Position numbers and translations under genes: made by a program. Positions 1-8,810 of a DNA stretch of 64,000 bases are shown here, piece by piece (within the stretch, counting starts at the first letter, position 1; each line of letters begins with the position of its first letter). The notes under the pieces were generated by a model. That model was not told the DNA's origin, searched no databases, and was given only the letters and a program-made list of their open reading frames with translations. Source of the DNA: CAYUYV01 sp964449455. GTDB taxonomy: Bacteria > Pseudomonadota > Alphaproteobacteria > JAJFIK01. The stretch covers positions 4,741 to 68,740 of the forward strand of contig CAYUYV010000003.1 in assembly GCA_964449455.1 (NCBI GenBank). The letters are read 5' to 3'.

Positions 1-2100
1 TCCGTTGGCGCATCGAATTCGACAGTTAGCCCGCGGCGTTGATCGGGTGTCAGGGCCAGACCCAGGGCCACGCGCACTGTCTCGACAAGGTCGATCAGCG
101 TTGGTTCGAAGGTTCCCGTCTGCATGAACCGGCGCAGACGGCGGACGATTTCTCCGGCCCGTTTCGCCTCATCAAGCAGGGTCTCGACAAGGGGCACGAG
201 ATGAGCGCTGCCCGTGGCCGCAGAAGCCTGGGCATTGGCCCGCCCCAGAAGAAGGTTACAGGTCGTGGCGTAGTTGATAATGGAGGCGAGGGGCTGATTG
301 AGTTCATGGGCGAGGCCCGATGCCAAGTCACCCATGGCGGAAAGGTGATCCCCCTGGGAGGCCTCTGGGGCTGGTGCCTCGGCCGGTCCCTGGTGTCCTG
401 GCTTGTGTGCCCTTCGGTCAGGCTCGCCCGGTGGAGCTTTGGCCCTGGCGCTAAGGCCCATGATCAGGCCCTGGCGGAGAATTTCAAGGACCTCCTCCGT
501 ATCAGGATCGAAAGCTGCGCATTCGCCCTTTACGGTCTCGCGCCAGGTCTCAAAGGAGCGGCGCGGCCCCAGCCTTTTGTCGTGGTGCGGAGAGCCGCCC
601 CAGCGCCGGTTTTGCACGATGCACCGGCGGGCCAGGAACAGATACTCTCCCTTCGCCTTGTCGAGGGGTAGGAAAGCGCCGCCGCCCCAGGCTTTCCCTT
701 CTGGCTCCGTGCCCCCGGGGCCGTCATCGCGTAACCGGTTGCCGAGCCCGTTCAAAAGACTGACCCGATCCCAGGCGAGATCGGCCAAGATGGGCTCCAG
801 GGTGTCTGGCAAAGGGGCGTCTGCGTGGTGCACAGTCCGTCCGGCGATCATGCCGCGGGTGCCGTCGCAGCCAGCCAAAGTCTCAATCTGTGTAAGGATT
901 GTATCGGGAAGCAGCGTGCCGCGGCCTTCCGTTGCAAAGGCACTCAAGCCACTGGTCAGTGTACGGGACAGGGCTGAGGCGTTCCTCATGCGCGCGATCT
1001 GGTCTTGCAGCACCATCCGCTCAACGGCGCCACTAACGACTTCGCCCAGCATGTCCAGGAGCTGCAACACCATCGAAGCCGGGCGCCGGGGCTGAGGGTG
1101 GTGGCACAGAATCATGCCCCACAGTTCCCCGCGAACGACGAGGGAAATGGAGAGCGACGCACGCACCCCCATATTTCCGAGATAGGTGAGATGGACCGGA
1201 GCGACGGCTCTCAGCACCGCATGGCTAAGATCGATTGGGTGTTCCGCCGCTTCCGGAGACAAGGCCACCAGGGGCACAGTAGGGGCCTCGATATCTTGAA
1301 TGAGCCGAATCGTGTTGGAAAGGTAAAGGGCACGCGCCGGTGACGGAATGTCACTGGCCGGAAAAAAGTGACCAAGAAATCGTGTTTCCCCATCGGTCTC
1401 TTCCCGGATGATTTCGCCATGGCCATCTGCGCCAAAACGATAAATCATAACGCGCTCAAACCGCGTGATCTTCCGGCAGATCCGTGCCGCTTCCGTCAGC
1501 ACCCCATCAACGGACGGGCAGGTTTGAAGACGGTGGATCAGGGAAGTGGGCGCGGCAGCCCCATCCGGATGACCCTCCTCGGGCNNNNNNNNNNNNNNNN
1601 NNNNNNNNNNNNNNNNNNNNNNNNNNNNNNNNNNNNNNNNNNNNNNNNNNNNNNNNNNNNNNNNNNNNNNNNNNNNNNNNNNNNTCGGGCCCATGATCGG
1701 GCCCATGATCGGGAATGAATTCCAGGATATGCCGCGCGTCTGGTCCATCCCCAACACGGTGGGCGATCAGGCTGCGGGGCAGGGGCGGGTGGCCGGGAAA
1801 CCGAACGGTGGCCTGCCATGTCCGGAACAGGCCGTGGCGATCGGGGGCGAGATCCTGGGCAACCAGCATGTCAGCCTGCTCAGGCCCCAGCAGATCGCAC
1901 AGCGTTATGCCTTGAAGGTCCGGACCAGGAATCAGCGGTGCGGTCACATGGGTCAGGCATCCGCTGGCCGCATCCACAACGATCAGCGTTCCATAGGACT
2001 GGATGTGACCTGGCGCATGAATGGGGTCACGATCGCACGCGCCGAAAGGCGCGCCGTCAGAGGACAAAGGCGCAGCGGGGTCGGATTGAAAGCGTTCCAT
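1..2100 (-). CDS. Bacteriophytochrome-type sensor histidine kinase (partial, interrupted by gap)
   Basis: This is a red/far-red light sensor kinase that runs off the left edge. The N-terminal PAS domain has the biliverdin-attachment Cys at residue 22 in CDRDPIHAPGHIQSYG. After the N gap the reading frame continues with a phytochrome GAF domain (PASDIPSPARALY, then DLSHAVLRAVAPVHLTYLGN and CHHPQP), a PHY-like region and a HisKA H-box HELNQPLASI at about 300-330. The catalytic ATPase domain lies outside the window. The apparent frame change across the gap (stop at 1507 in one frame, open in another) follows from the arbitrary 100-N length. The linker just before the gap encodes a PDHG repeat. 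ATG 2100 is the start. No response regulator is visible here. Confidence 0.85.
1579..1713. repeat. 12-bp tandem repeat with assembly gap (100 N)
   Basis: N occupies 1585-1684. To its right, the unit TCGGGCCCATGA occurs at 1685-1696 and 1697-1708, followed by a partial copy. The same TCGGGC ends the left flank (1579-1584). The array lies in the phytochrome linker between the PAS and GAF domains and encodes a PDHG repeat, so the gap very probably hides more copies. Confidence 0.8.
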
Positions 2101-2304
2101 GACACGGCAGTGATACGGGAAAGACCCTTAGGGAGTGGTGAAGGACCGATTCTGCACTGTCCTTTCGATCTAAGGCCCGGTAAGAGGGGGCTCGTTCAGG
2201 GTCGCCGCATCACGGGGCCCCTCCTTAGGGAACCTGTCTGTTTTTTGCCGTTGCGTCTGCCGCTCGCCGCGGTCAGTTTGGCGCAAACGGATTGGAGGTA
2301 GTTG

Positions 2305-2703
2305 ATGCGACCTTTTGTTGGTCTCCTGGCGGGCGTCATGGCGGGGATCATCGTAACGGCTCTTGTCGAGGCGATCGGGCATGTCATGTTCCCGACCCCG
2401 CCCGGCGTGCGAATGACCGATTACGAATCCCTGGCTCCTGTCGTTGAACAGGTGCCCATGAAGGCCGTGGCGGTCCTTCTGGCCTGGGGGCTCGGCGTCT
2501 TCGTGGGCGCAAGTGTTGCCTTCAAGGTTGCCCAGGGACCGGAATGGCCAGGCTGGGCCGTCGTCATCATGCTGCTTGCCGGGGCGGGATGGGTTCTGCT
2601 GCGGATCCAGCCACCCATGTGGATGTCAGTGACAGCGCTTCTTTTGATGCCGGCCGCCGCCTATGCCGCCGCCCGAATGTTTGTCATCAGGCCGGGATCC
2701 TGA
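2305..2703 (+). CDS. Small four-helix membrane protein, function unknown
   Basis: A 132-aa protein with about four hydrophobic helices: residues 4-27, 50-70, 80-97 and 103-125. It probably sits in the inner membrane. I recognise no family. ATG 2305 is preceded by GGAGG at 2294-2298; a TTG three bases upstream is in frame but less likely. The gene is divergent from the phytochrome kinase, so the 200-bp spacer probably holds both promoters. It converges on the solute-binding protein gene with only 28 bp between them. Function cannot be assigned from sequence. Confidence 0.75.
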   Translation: MRPFVGLLAGVMAGIIVTALVEAIGHVMFPTPPGVRMTDYESLAPVVEQVPMKAVAVLLAWGLGVFVGASVAFKVAQGPEWPGWAVVIMLLAGAGWVLLRIQPPMWMSVTALLLMPAAAYAAARMFVIRPGS

Positions 2704-2731
2704 CCCGGTCCAGGCGCCTTGAATGGGCGCG

Positions 2732-4420
2732 TCAGAACGGCCTGACGGCCGTTTCATGGAAGCGAAACAAGCCGCCGACGCCTGGTTTCAGCTGGACCTG
2801 GTCACTGCGTGCCCATTGCCGCCTCGCGTGATAAAGCGGCACATACACAACATCGTCCTTCACCATATCCCAGGCCTGACGGGCCAGAGCATGGCGCCGC
2901 GGGGCGTCCTGTTCCCTCAACAGCGTGTCGATCAGGGCATCCGCATGGGGGCTCGCGTAGCCCGTGCCGTTCCATTGCCCGCGGCTATGGACCAGTGATT
3001 CGAGAACGGGGCCGCCGTCGAAGGTCGAGGGCGACGAGGCTAGCAGGTAGAAGGGGCTTTGGCGGTTCAGGATCCGGAAGAAGTGATCTTCCGCATCAAG
3101 GTGCGCAACGCGGACCCGAATGCCGATCCGGCCAACCATGCCAGCCACGGCCTCGCACACGGCCGTATCAAACGCGTATCGTCCCTTCGGGCAGTCCAAG
3201 GTGACCTCGAAACCCTCCGCGACACCGGCCTCGGCCAGCAAGCGGCGTGCGTCCACCAGATCGTGGGCCGTGCGCGCATTGGCTGCCTGCCACAAAGCCG
3301 GCGAAGCCGCGGCGCGATCCGGACCGGATGGTCGGTATTCCGAGACGGCCCCATGCACGGGAATGCCAGCAGGATCACCCGCGCCGCGCAGGATCACCCG
3401 GGTCAGAGCCGTAACATTGATGGCGCGGTCAATGGCCGCACGGACACGCCGGTCCGCGAAGGGGGCGCCCGCTCCGCTTTGCTGCAAACCGAGCACCATG
3501 GTGGCGCCTGTCGGGGTGCTTTCCAGCCTCACACCGGGAGAACGGCGCAGCAGGCCCGCGGCTCGGGCCGGCAGGTCAAAGATGAGGTCGAGGTCTCCGG
3601 CTGTCAGGGCGGCAAGGCGAGCGGCCGGATCCGGCATGGGTCGGTAGATCAAGCGGCGCGGGGCGTAAGGCGCCAGGGCGCCGCCCCACCAGGAGGCATT
3701 TTCGGCCAGAACGGTCTGCGCGTTGGGATCATGGGCCAGCACACGATAGGCACCGGTGCCATTGGGCAGTGGCGCGTCCTCTCCTGCGGCCTCGGAGCGG
3801 CTCGGCAGGATGTCGGGGGACAGTCTGTCGTTCTCGCCGGCCCGCCGAATGGCGCGCATGCCCGTCCGCCCGGCCCAGGCCCGGGACAAAATGGGCACCA
3901 GAGCCAACCGCTCAGGGAGAAGGGGGCGGACCCGATCCGTTTCGATTTCAATGGCCTGCGCGCCCAGAGCGCGAACCTTCGTGATCCCGGTCAGCTCGCG
4001 GTGCAACGACGATTGGTCCATGCGGGCCCGCGCGATGCTGAACACCACATCGTCGGCATGGAGTGGGGTACCGTCGTGAAACTGGACCCCCTTGCGCACT
4101 GTGAAGCGCCAGCGGGTCGGCGTCTCCTGGCGCCAGTCCCGGGCCAGGGCGCCCTCCAAACCGCCATCCTGCCTCCGGCGCACCAGCGGCTCGTAGATTT
4201 GATGGAGGAGGAGGCGGGTCATGCTCCCGTCGCGTTGCCCCGCTGGCCCATGGGGATCGAGTGCCGGGCTCAGCCGGCCGGGGCCGCTCCAACGCAGGGT
4301 GGCACTGTCTTGGACCTGGCTGGCGGCCTGCGTCCGGGCCGCAGTCGGTGCCGCCGCGAGGGCCATGCCCAGGGCAAAAAACAGGGTGAGATGGGGGGCG
4401 ATGGCTCGCCATCGGGTCAT
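2732..4420 (-). CDS. ABC transporter substrate-binding protein, family 5 (peptide/nickel type)
   Basis: A 562-aa periplasmic solute-binding protein of the DppA/OppA class. Starting at ATG 4420 gives a clean signal peptide (MTRWRAIAPHLTLFFALGMA) with AGGA upstream; the open frame extends 55 codons further but that part does not look like protein. Family features are the early block LLHQIYEPLVRR, then FTVRKGVQFHDGTPLHADDV, and the usual two-lobe length. The ligand is probably an oligopeptide, but family-5 proteins also bind nickel, opines or glycosides. No permease or ATPase gene is adjacent, so it is an orphan here. Confidence 0.87.
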   Translation of the reverse strand: MTRWRAIAPHLTLFFALGMALAAAPTAARTQAASQVQDSATLRWSGPGRLSPALDPHGPAGQRDGSMTRLLLHQIYEPLVRRRQDGGLEGALARDWRQETPTRWRFTVRKGVQFHDGTPLHADDVVFSIARARMDQSSLHRELTGITKVRALGAQAIEIETDRVRPLLPERLALVPILSRAWAGRTGMRAIRRAGENDRLSPDILPSRSEAAGEDAPLPNGTGAYRVLAHDPNAQTVLAENASWWGGALAPYAPRRLIYRPMPDPAARLAALTAGDLDLIFDLPARAAGLLRRSPGVRLESTPTGATMVLGLQQSGAGAPFADRRVRAAIDRAINVTALTRVILRGAGDPAGIPVHGAVSEYRPSGPDRAAASPALWQAANARTAHDLVDARRLLAEAGVAEGFEVTLDCPKGRYAFDTAVCEAVAGMVGRIGIRVRVAHLDAEDHFFRILNRQSPFYLLASSPSTFDGGPVLESLVHSRGQWNGTGYASPHADALIDTLLREQDAPRRHALARQAWDMVKDDVVYVPLYHARRQWARSDQVQLKPGVGGLFRFHETAVRPF

Positions 4421-4517
4421 GGTGGGTCCTCTCTGCGCGCGTGCTCCCAGGAAAACACCCGCACGCCTTTGGGTAAACGGGGCTTTGGGGGCAAGCCGTG
4501 GGGGAGAGGGTCTGCGA

Positions 4518-5501
4518 TCAGGCGCCCATATAACCTTCCTGGCGCAACGAGAGTACCTTGCCGCGGCCGATGATGAGGTGGTCATGGACGCGGATATTCA
4601 TGGTGCGGCCGGCCTCGATGATCTTCATGGTCATGGAGACATCGTCCCGGGAGGGCGTGGGATCACCGGATGGGTGATTGTGCACCAGGATAATCGAGGA
4701 GGCATGAAGCTCCAGGGCCCGGCGGATGACCTCCCTTGTATAGACCGGCGTGTGATTGACCGTGCCCTGTTGCTGCATTTCATCCGCAATGAGACGGTTC
4801 TTGTTGTCGAGGAACAGCACACGGAACTGTTCGATTTTTTCCGTAGACAGACGGGCCTTGAGATAGTCAACAAGCTGACTTGAGCTACCGAGCACGGGTT
4901 TGTCGAGCACCTGCTCCTGGAGCAGCTTGACGGCGACCCCATGGACGAGCTTCAGCTCCATCATCGCTGCCTGTCCGATGCCGGAGACCTCCATCAGGCG
5001 TTCCGGGTCCGCACCGATGACGCCGGCAAAGCCGCCAAAGCGCTCAAGGAGGGTCTTGGCGAGGGGTTTGACATCCCGCCGGGGCATGGCCCGGAACAGG
5101 ATCAGCTCCAAGAGTTCATAGTCCTGAAGGCCTTCCGGGCCGACGGCGAGGAAACGTTCGCGCAGCCGATCCCGGTGGCCGTGATAATGGGGCGTTGATT
5201 TGGACGGCGCTTCTTTTTCAGGAGGCGGCGGCGTTTTGGTGCCGCCGTCACCCGCCTGGTCGAGCAAGGGGGCATCTGCCAGACCCGGTGTAGCGCCCGC
5301 TGCTGGCCCCCTCTCCGCTGCTGGCCCCGTCTCTGCTGCTGGTCTTGTTTCCGCTGCCGGGGGTCTTCGCGCCCCGGACTGCGAGCTGTCCGTTTTTCGG
5401 CCCTTGTCCCGCTCGTGCCAGCGTGTCAGACGCGCCGTGTCCCGCCCCATGGCCCGGTCATCCCTGTGTTCTGTCTCTCCCCAAACCCCGGCCGCACACA
5501 T
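4518..5501 (-). CDS. radC: RadC family JAB/MPN+ domain protein
   Basis: A 327-aa RadC-type protein. A helix-hairpin-helix region (LMEVSGIGQAAMMELKLVHG) precedes a JAB/MPN+ metalloprotease-like domain with the full zinc motif HNHPSGDPTPSRDD. The old link to DNA repair in E. coli is doubtful and the family's activity is unsettled. The first ~100 residues are low-complexity and include a PAAET repeat (18-bp unit) absent from typical RadC. The start is either ATG 5501, seven bases after map ends, or ATG 5450, which has AGGGA upstream. The order sfsA-map-radC is usual in Alphaproteobacteria. Confidence 0.92.
   Translation of the reverse strand: MCAAGVWGETEHRDDRAMGRDTARLTRWHERDKGRKTDSSQSGARRPPAAETRPAAETGPAAERGPAAGATPGLADAPLLDQAGDGGTKTPPPPEKEAPSKSTPHYHGHRDRLRERFLAVGPEGLQDYELLELILFRAMPRRDVKPLAKTLLERFGGFAGVIGADPERLMEVSGIGQAAMMELKLVHGVAVKLLQEQVLDKPVLGSSSQLVDYLKARLSTEKIEQFRVLFLDNKNRLIADEMQQQGTVNHTPVYTREVIRRALELHASSIILVHNHPSGDPTPSRDDVSMTMKIIEAGRTMNIRVHDHLIIGRGKVLSLRQEGYMGA
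5299..5360. repeat. 18-bp tandem repeat in radC N-terminus
   Basis: About three and a half imperfect copies of an 18-bp unit (GCTGCTGGCCCCGTCTCC on the plus strand) encode PAAETR/PAAETG/PAAERG/PAAG. The array lies in the disordered leader of RadC, ahead of the conserved domain. Confidence 0.75.
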
Positions 5502-5507
5502 GTGTCG

Positions 5508-6377
5508 TCAGTTCCCGGATGGAGCCGCCTCGATCAGGGTGCTGATGTCCGGCTGGTCGCTCACCGTCGGCTTGTGCAGCCCGCGCGGGGACAGGGTGAA
5601 GATCTCACAGCCCGTTGCGGTGACGCCGATCGAATGTTCAAACTGGGCACTGAGGGATTTGTCCCGGGTCACGGCCGTCCAGCCGTCGCTGAGCACCTTT
5701 ACATTGAATTTGCCCAGATTGATCATGGGTTCGATGGTGAAGAACATGCCTTCGCGCAGCACCGCGCCCTGACCGGGCGAGCCGAAATGCACCACATTGG
5801 GTGGCTCATGGAAGCGCCGGCCGAGACCATGGCCGCAGAAATCCCGGACCACGGAGCAACGCTCCGCTTCGGCATAGGACTGGATGGCATGGCCGATATC
5901 GCCCAGAGTTGCGCCCGGACGCACGACCCGAATGCCGCGCATCAGGCATTCAAAGGTCACATCGATCAGCCGTTCGGTCTTTTTCTTCAAGGCGCCGCCG
6001 CCATACATGCGGCTTGAGTCCCCGTGCCAGCCGTCGAGGATCACGGTCACATCCACATTCAGGCAGTCTTCTGGCTTCACTTCCCGGTCTCCGGGGATGC
6101 CGTGGCAGACCACATGGTTGAAGGACGTGCAAATGGATTTCGGGAAGCCGCGATAATGCAGCGGTGCGGGGACCGCGCCATGGTCCAGAATGAACTCATG
6201 GGCGAGTTGGTCCAGCCGCTCGGTGGTGACACCTGGGGCCACATGATCCGCGATCATGTCGAGGCAAGCGGCGGCCAGAGCGCCGGCGCGGCGCATGCCC
6301 TCGAACTCCTCGGGACCGTGAAGGGGAATGCCCCCGCTGAGCCGGTCATCGGGTTCCTGGAGGGCGGGTTCAGTCAT
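5508..6377 (-). CDS. map: Methionine aminopeptidase type I
   Basis: This enzyme removes the initiator methionine from new proteins in the cytoplasm. At 289 aa it has all the di-metal ligands of the family: Asp in NVDVTVILDG, Asp in WHGDSSRMY, His in CGHGLGRRFHEPP, Glu in FFTIEPM and Glu in FEHSIGVT. ATG 6377 is chosen because GAGGAG lies 9 bases upstream and alignable sequence begins there; the open frame extends 27 codons upstream without support. It lies between sfsA and radC on the same strand. Confidence 0.95.
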   Translation of the reverse strand: MTEPALQEPDDRLSGGIPLHGPEEFEGMRRAGALAAACLDMIADHVAPGVTTERLDQLAHEFILDHGAVPAPLHYRGFPKSICTSFNHVVCHGIPGDREVKPEDCLNVDVTVILDGWHGDSSRMYGGGALKKKTERLIDVTFECLMRGIRVVRPGATLGDIGHAIQSYAEAERCSVVRDFCGHGLGRRFHEPPNVVHFGSPGQGAVLREGMFFTIEPMINLGKFNVKVLSDGWTAVTRDKSLSAQFEHSIGVTATGCEIFTLSPRGLHKPTVSDQPDISTLIEAAPSGN

Positions 6378-6472
6378 ACTCTCAATCTCCTCACACTCTG
6401 TGTTGCGCCACCTTATCCCACACTTGGGGGTGCGGCTTAAGAATTCCCACACGCTCATTCATTTCGGTGGGG

Positions 6473-7189
6473 TCATGTCCGCAGGCTCGGACCCGTAATG
6501 GGCAGCGGGCGGGCCACGCGAATGGCGTCCTGGGCCACCGTGCAGCCATAGGCCAGGGCCTCAACGCCTTGCTCAAGCGCCCAGGCAAAGGCGTCCGCAT
6601 AGGTTGGGTCGAGATCCGCGGCCATGCTGAGCCGGTCACAATCGGCGCGCTGGATAATAAACAGCATGACTGCCCGCGCGCCGGCGTCCACCATCGTGGC
6701 CAGTTCGGCAAGATGTTTGGCGCCCCGGCTGGTCACGCTGTCCGGGAACTCGGCGAGCCGCTCGTGCCGGCGCAGATGGACATTCTTGACCTCCACATAG
6801 CAGGGCCGGTCATCCGCGCCATTCTCAAGCAGCAGGTCGATCCGGCTGTTCTCGCCATAGCGCACTTCCCGCCGCAAACTGTCATAGCCCGCAAGTTCGG
6901 GAATCACACCGGTAAGGATGGCCTCTTGCGCTAAACCATTGGGGCGCCCGGTGTGAATACCCACCAGCGTGCCGTCGGCCTCCACGAGTTCCAGCGTGTG
7001 GCGCAATTTACGTTTTGGATTGTCACTTTCCGACAGCCAGACCCGCATGCCCTCCTCTTTCAGGCCCAACATGGAGCCGGGATTGGGACAGTGGGCCGTG
7101 ATCGTTTCGCCGGTTTTCAGTGCTACATCACACAGAAATCGCTGATAGCGGCGTTTGAGTCGGCCGGGCACCAGGCTGGGAAGGTCCAT
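6473..7189 (-). CDS. sfsA: SfsA family protein (sugar fermentation stimulation homolog)
   Basis: A 238-aa SfsA protein. The N-terminal OB-fold-like part has PGRLKRRYQRFL and HCPNPGSM. The C-terminal part carries a PD-(D/E)XK-like nuclease signature, SRIDLLL followed by CYVEVKNV, and then FPDSVTSRGAKHL. In E. coli SfsA was named for an effect on maltose genes; its biochemical role is still uncertain and nucleic-acid binding is likely. The start at ATG 7189 matches the family N-terminus; an extra 21 codons upstream would run into the divergent gene's leader. Confidence 0.92.
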   Translation of the reverse strand: MDLPSLVPGRLKRRYQRFLCDVALKTGETITAHCPNPGSMLGLKEEGMRVWLSESDNPKRKLRHTLELVEADGTLVGIHTGRPNGLAQEAILTGVIPELAGYDSLRREVRYGENSRIDLLLENGADDRPCYVEVKNVHLRRHERLAEFPDSVTSRGAKHLAELATMVDAGARAVMLFIIQRADCDRLSMAADLDPTYADAFAWALEQGVEALAYGCTVAQDAIRVARPLPITGPSLRT

Positions 7190-7234
7190 GGCAGGATAAG
7201 GTCCTTGAAGAATGGGGCCGTGGAGGACAGAGCA

Positions 7235-8011
7235 ATGACGGATGACGGGCAAACAGGATCGACGGGGGATGAAAAAACCGCCGGGATCCTGATCATCGGC
7301 GATGAAGTTCTCTCAGGGCGCACCCAGGATAGCAATCTCAGCATGATCGCCAATGAGCTGGGCGCGCTTGGCATCCAGGTTATTGAGGCGCGGGTGGTGC
7401 CGGACATTCAGGAGCGAATTATCGAGGCGGTGAATGCCCTGCGCCAGTCCTGCACCTATGTGTTCACCACCGGCGGCATCGGGCCAACCCATGACGACAT
7501 TACCGCCGATGCCATCGCGGCGGCCTTCGGCGTGCCCATTGGCGAGCGGGCCGATGCCGTGGCAATTCTGGAAGCCCATTATCCCCCCGGTGAATTCACC
7601 AAAGCGCGCCGGCGCATGACCCGAATCCCTGAAAGCGCGGTCCTGATTGAGAATCCGGTCAGCAAGGCGCCGGGCTTCCAACTCGGCAATGTGTTCGTGA
7701 TGGCCGGTGTGCCGGCGATCGCCAAGGCCATGATGGTGTCCCTCGTGCCCCGACTGGTGGGCGGACCCAAGATGGAAAGCCGGACCGTCGGCGCTTATCT
7801 CGCCGAGGGTCATCTGGCCGCGCCCTTGGGCGACATCCAGGCCCGCTACCCGGATGTGCGCATCGGCTCCTATCCCTTTTACCGGAACCGGCAGTTCGGG
7901 GTCAGCATTGTGGCCCGTGCCACCGATACCGAGCGCCTGCGCGATGCCGTTTCCGAGATCTGTCAGGCCATCCGCGATCTGGGGCAGGAGCCTTTGGATG
8001 ATGTGGGCTGA
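7235..8011 (+). CDS. CinA-N/MoaB-type molybdopterin-binding domain protein
   Basis: A 258-aa stand-alone molybdopterin-binding (MoCF) domain protein related to the N-terminal half of CinA. The nucleotide-pocket motifs are ILIIGDEVLSGRTQDSN and TTGGIGPTHDDITADAI. The C-terminal nicotinamide-nucleotide amidase half of full CinA is missing, as in many alphaproteobacterial homologs. ATG 7235 has GGAGG at 7222-7226. It is divergent from sfsA with only 45 bp between starts. Its substrate is unknown; ADP-ribose pyrophosphatase activity is known for related CinA N-domains. Confidence 0.85.
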   Translation: MTDDGQTGSTGDEKTAGILIIGDEVLSGRTQDSNLSMIANELGALGIQVIEARVVPDIQERIIEAVNALRQSCTYVFTTGGIGPTHDDITADAIAAAFGVPIGERADAVAILEAHYPPGEFTKARRRMTRIPESAVLIENPVSKAPGFQLGNVFVMAGVPAIAKAMMVSLVPRLVGGPKMESRTVGAYLAEGHLAAPLGDIQARYPDVRIGSYPFYRNRQFGVSIVARATDTERLRDAVSEICQAIRDLGQEPLDDVG

Positions 8012-8095
8012 GGGATGTTCCGGACCTGCTTTGGACAAGGGTTAAGCAAGGTTTGAGTGGTGTCCTGGAGGCTGCCATTGTGATGGGAGCCTGCC

Positions 8096-8374
8096 ATGAC
8101 CGCCAACCGCGCCGGAATCGCTGCCGTCCTGCTGTCGAGTGCGCCGTTCCTTGCTGCTGTGGCGTCCGAGACCCTGGACTCAAGCCAGGAGGCTCGATTC
8201 ATGGACGGCACCCATCAGTTTTATGTCTGGTGTACGGGGGCGGATGATTTCACGGTCGCCCAGGCCGGCGAGACCGCCGAGGCCGCGCAAAAAGCGCTCC
8301 TTGCGGCCCTCAAAGCCGACGGCAGATCCACCTGCTGGCCCGTCTGGCAGGGCAGGGTGAAGGCGGGGAAATAG
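8096..8374 (+). CDS. Small secreted protein, function unknown
   Basis: A 92-aa protein with a likely signal peptide (residues 1 to about 22, ending LAAVASE). The short mature part has two Cys (WCTGADD and STCWPVW) that could form a disulphide in the periplasm. ATG 8096 has GGGAG about 9 bases upstream. I recognise no family. It lies 84 bp downstream of the MoCF gene in the same direction and could share its transcript. Confidence 0.6.
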   Translation: MTANRAGIAAVLLSSAPFLAAVASETLDSSQEARFMDGTHQFYVWCTGADDFTVAQAGETAEAAQKALLAALKADGRSTCWPVWQGRVKAGK

Positions 8375-8575
8375 TCTCTTCGTCCAGGGCCCATTTAAGG
8401 CCCTCAGGGACCGAATTGCAGGGCGCCGAGGACATGGGCTACGAGCCTTCTGGACCCTCGCATCTATGCGGCGGTCCGGGCCAGTTTGGTTCCAACATCT
8501 GCTGCCGTTGAATGCGTCATTATATTCTGTATAATGAACAAGAGGGGCGCTTCGTGCAGGCCGACCAGAATGGTT

Positions 8576-8680
8576 TAGAGCCCTTTCAACGAATCCCGGG
8601 TCATTGAAAGGGCTCTAACTCTTTAATTTGTCGCGTTTTCGAACCGCAAAACCCTGCACACTTTTGCTGAAGATACTCTA
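8576..8680. repeat. Dispersed palindromic intergenic element, copy A
   Basis: About 105 bp. It opens with a perfect 14-bp inverted repeat (8576-8589 TAGAGCCCTTTCAA pairing with 8604-8617, 14-nt loop). A conserved tail follows that includes GAACCGCAAAACC and CTTTTGCTGAA. A clearly related copy lies at 31408-31511. It sits in the otherwise empty 436-bp stretch 8375-8810, where I see no gene. Similar extragenic repeats are common in alphaproteobacterial genomes. Confidence 0.75.
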
Positions 8681-8810
8681 GATCCTCTGTGTGCGATCAT
8701 ATGGATGCCTCGGCCCCGATTGTGCGCCCCGAAGAATGAGATGCAAAAAAGGGATGGAAAGGCTGGGCGCCTTGCCATCCCCGTTTAAGACGAGATCCAC
8801 AGCCTGAAAA

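Noticed and set aside
1507..1590. Frameshift or premature stop in the bacteriophytochrome
   Set aside because: The frame changes exactly at the 100-N run, whose length is a placeholder. Both sides encode correct phytochrome sequence, so this is not evidence for a pseudogene.
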